5,527 nucleotides of DNA from Nitrospinota bacterium (GTDB lineage: Bacteria > Nitrospinota > Nitrospinia > Nitrospinales > VA-1). The stretch lies in NCBI GenBank assembly GCA_022567815.1, contig JADFGI010000217.1, positions 1 to 5,527 on the forward strand. Reading direction: 5' to 3'. Under the pieces are notes generated by a model. That model searched no databases, had not been told where the DNA came from, and saw nothing but the letters and a program-made list of their open reading frames with translations. Made by a program: the position numbers and the translations under genes. Below, piece after piece: positions 5,464 through 5,527 of this stretch. How positions within the stretch are numbered: position 1 is the stretch's first letter; the number at the start of each line of letters is the position of its first letter.

Positions 5464-5527
5464 ACAACCGCCCTCCAAATTGAAAACACCATCGTCGCTC
5501 CAGCCGTGTTCATCGTCACCAATCAGG

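Larger units (their letters stand above)
4636..5527 (-). pseudogene. pckA: ATP-dependent phosphoenolpyruvate carboxykinase, 3' half, interrupted by an in-frame TAA
   Basis: PckA converts oxaloacetate and ATP to PEP and CO2, the entry step of gluconeogenesis. The window holds the C-terminal half; the N-terminus and the ATP P-loop lie beyond the right edge. From the edge the frame reads LIGDDEHGWSDDGVFN, LEGGC, a TAA stop (5461-5463), then AKVIRLSEEAEPDIYECTRRFGTILENV. It stays open through SLTENTRASYP, VIMLTCDAYGIMPPVAKLTPEQ, HFISGYTAKIAGTEKG and NTGWTGGPYGVGNRMKIAHTR to a TAA at 4636-4638. The TAA replaces the Tyr of the conserved GGCYAK motif (Tyr286 by E. coli numbering), two residues before an ATP-contacting Lys. 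Everything after the stop still matches the family, so the damage is a single codon. A restart at TTG 5386-5388 would give a 250-residue fragment unlikely to be active. The C-terminus is about 20 residues longer than E. coli PckA (4639-4698), partly encoded by a palindrome. Confidence 0.85.

Overview
The window is a compact bacterial chromosomal segment in which every supported gene lies on the minus strand and is read right to left. From right to left the order is: the 3' half of an ATP-dependent PEP carboxykinase gene (pckA) broken by an in-frame TAA; pdxA; ksgA; a fused cobA-hemD; a palindrome-rich intergenic block; and the 5' part of an uncharacterised ferritin-like diiron protein that runs off the left edge. 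No tRNA, rRNA, transposase, CRISPR array or phage gene is visible. The gene set and protein style (a SUMT-HemD fusion, pdxA-ksgA coupling, ATP-type PckA) suggest a Gram-negative bacterium of the Nitrospinota or deltaproteobacterial kind. That is an impression from memory, not a tested assignment.

pdxA, ksgA and cobA-hemD form a tight operon. The pdxA stop and ksgA start share one base (TAATG), and ksgA overlaps cobA-hemD by 8 bases. The products serve vitamin B6 synthesis (PdxA), 16S rRNA dimethylation (KsgA) and the uroporphyrinogen III branch point leading to siroheme/cobalamin-type tetrapyrroles (SUMT-HemD). pckA is separated from pdxA by about 160 bases, and the ferritin-like gene lies about 245 bases beyond hemD.

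The most unusual feature is a set of short GC-rich palindromic elements that recur between and inside the genes. They form a two-copy, about 62-bp tandem repeat of double hairpins at 840-962 and a hairpin over the hemD stop at 978-1008. Two further hairpins encode the last residues of HemD (1009-1047). An in-frame cluster of about 111 bp sits in the middle of pdxA (3602-3712) and adds about 37 residues just before the metal-binding MYHDQG motif. A palindrome also encodes part of a C-terminal tail of PckA (4676-4693). Two sub-motifs are shared between loci: a CCAGCG/CGCTGG hairpin (intergenic and pdxA) and a CCTCCCCG/CGGGG hairpin (hemD and pdxA). This looks like one dispersed palindromic repeat family that tolerates or exploits in-frame insertion into proteins.

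The second notable point is the TAA in pckA, at the position of the conserved Tyr of GGCYAK. It means a recent nonsense mutation or a sequence error.
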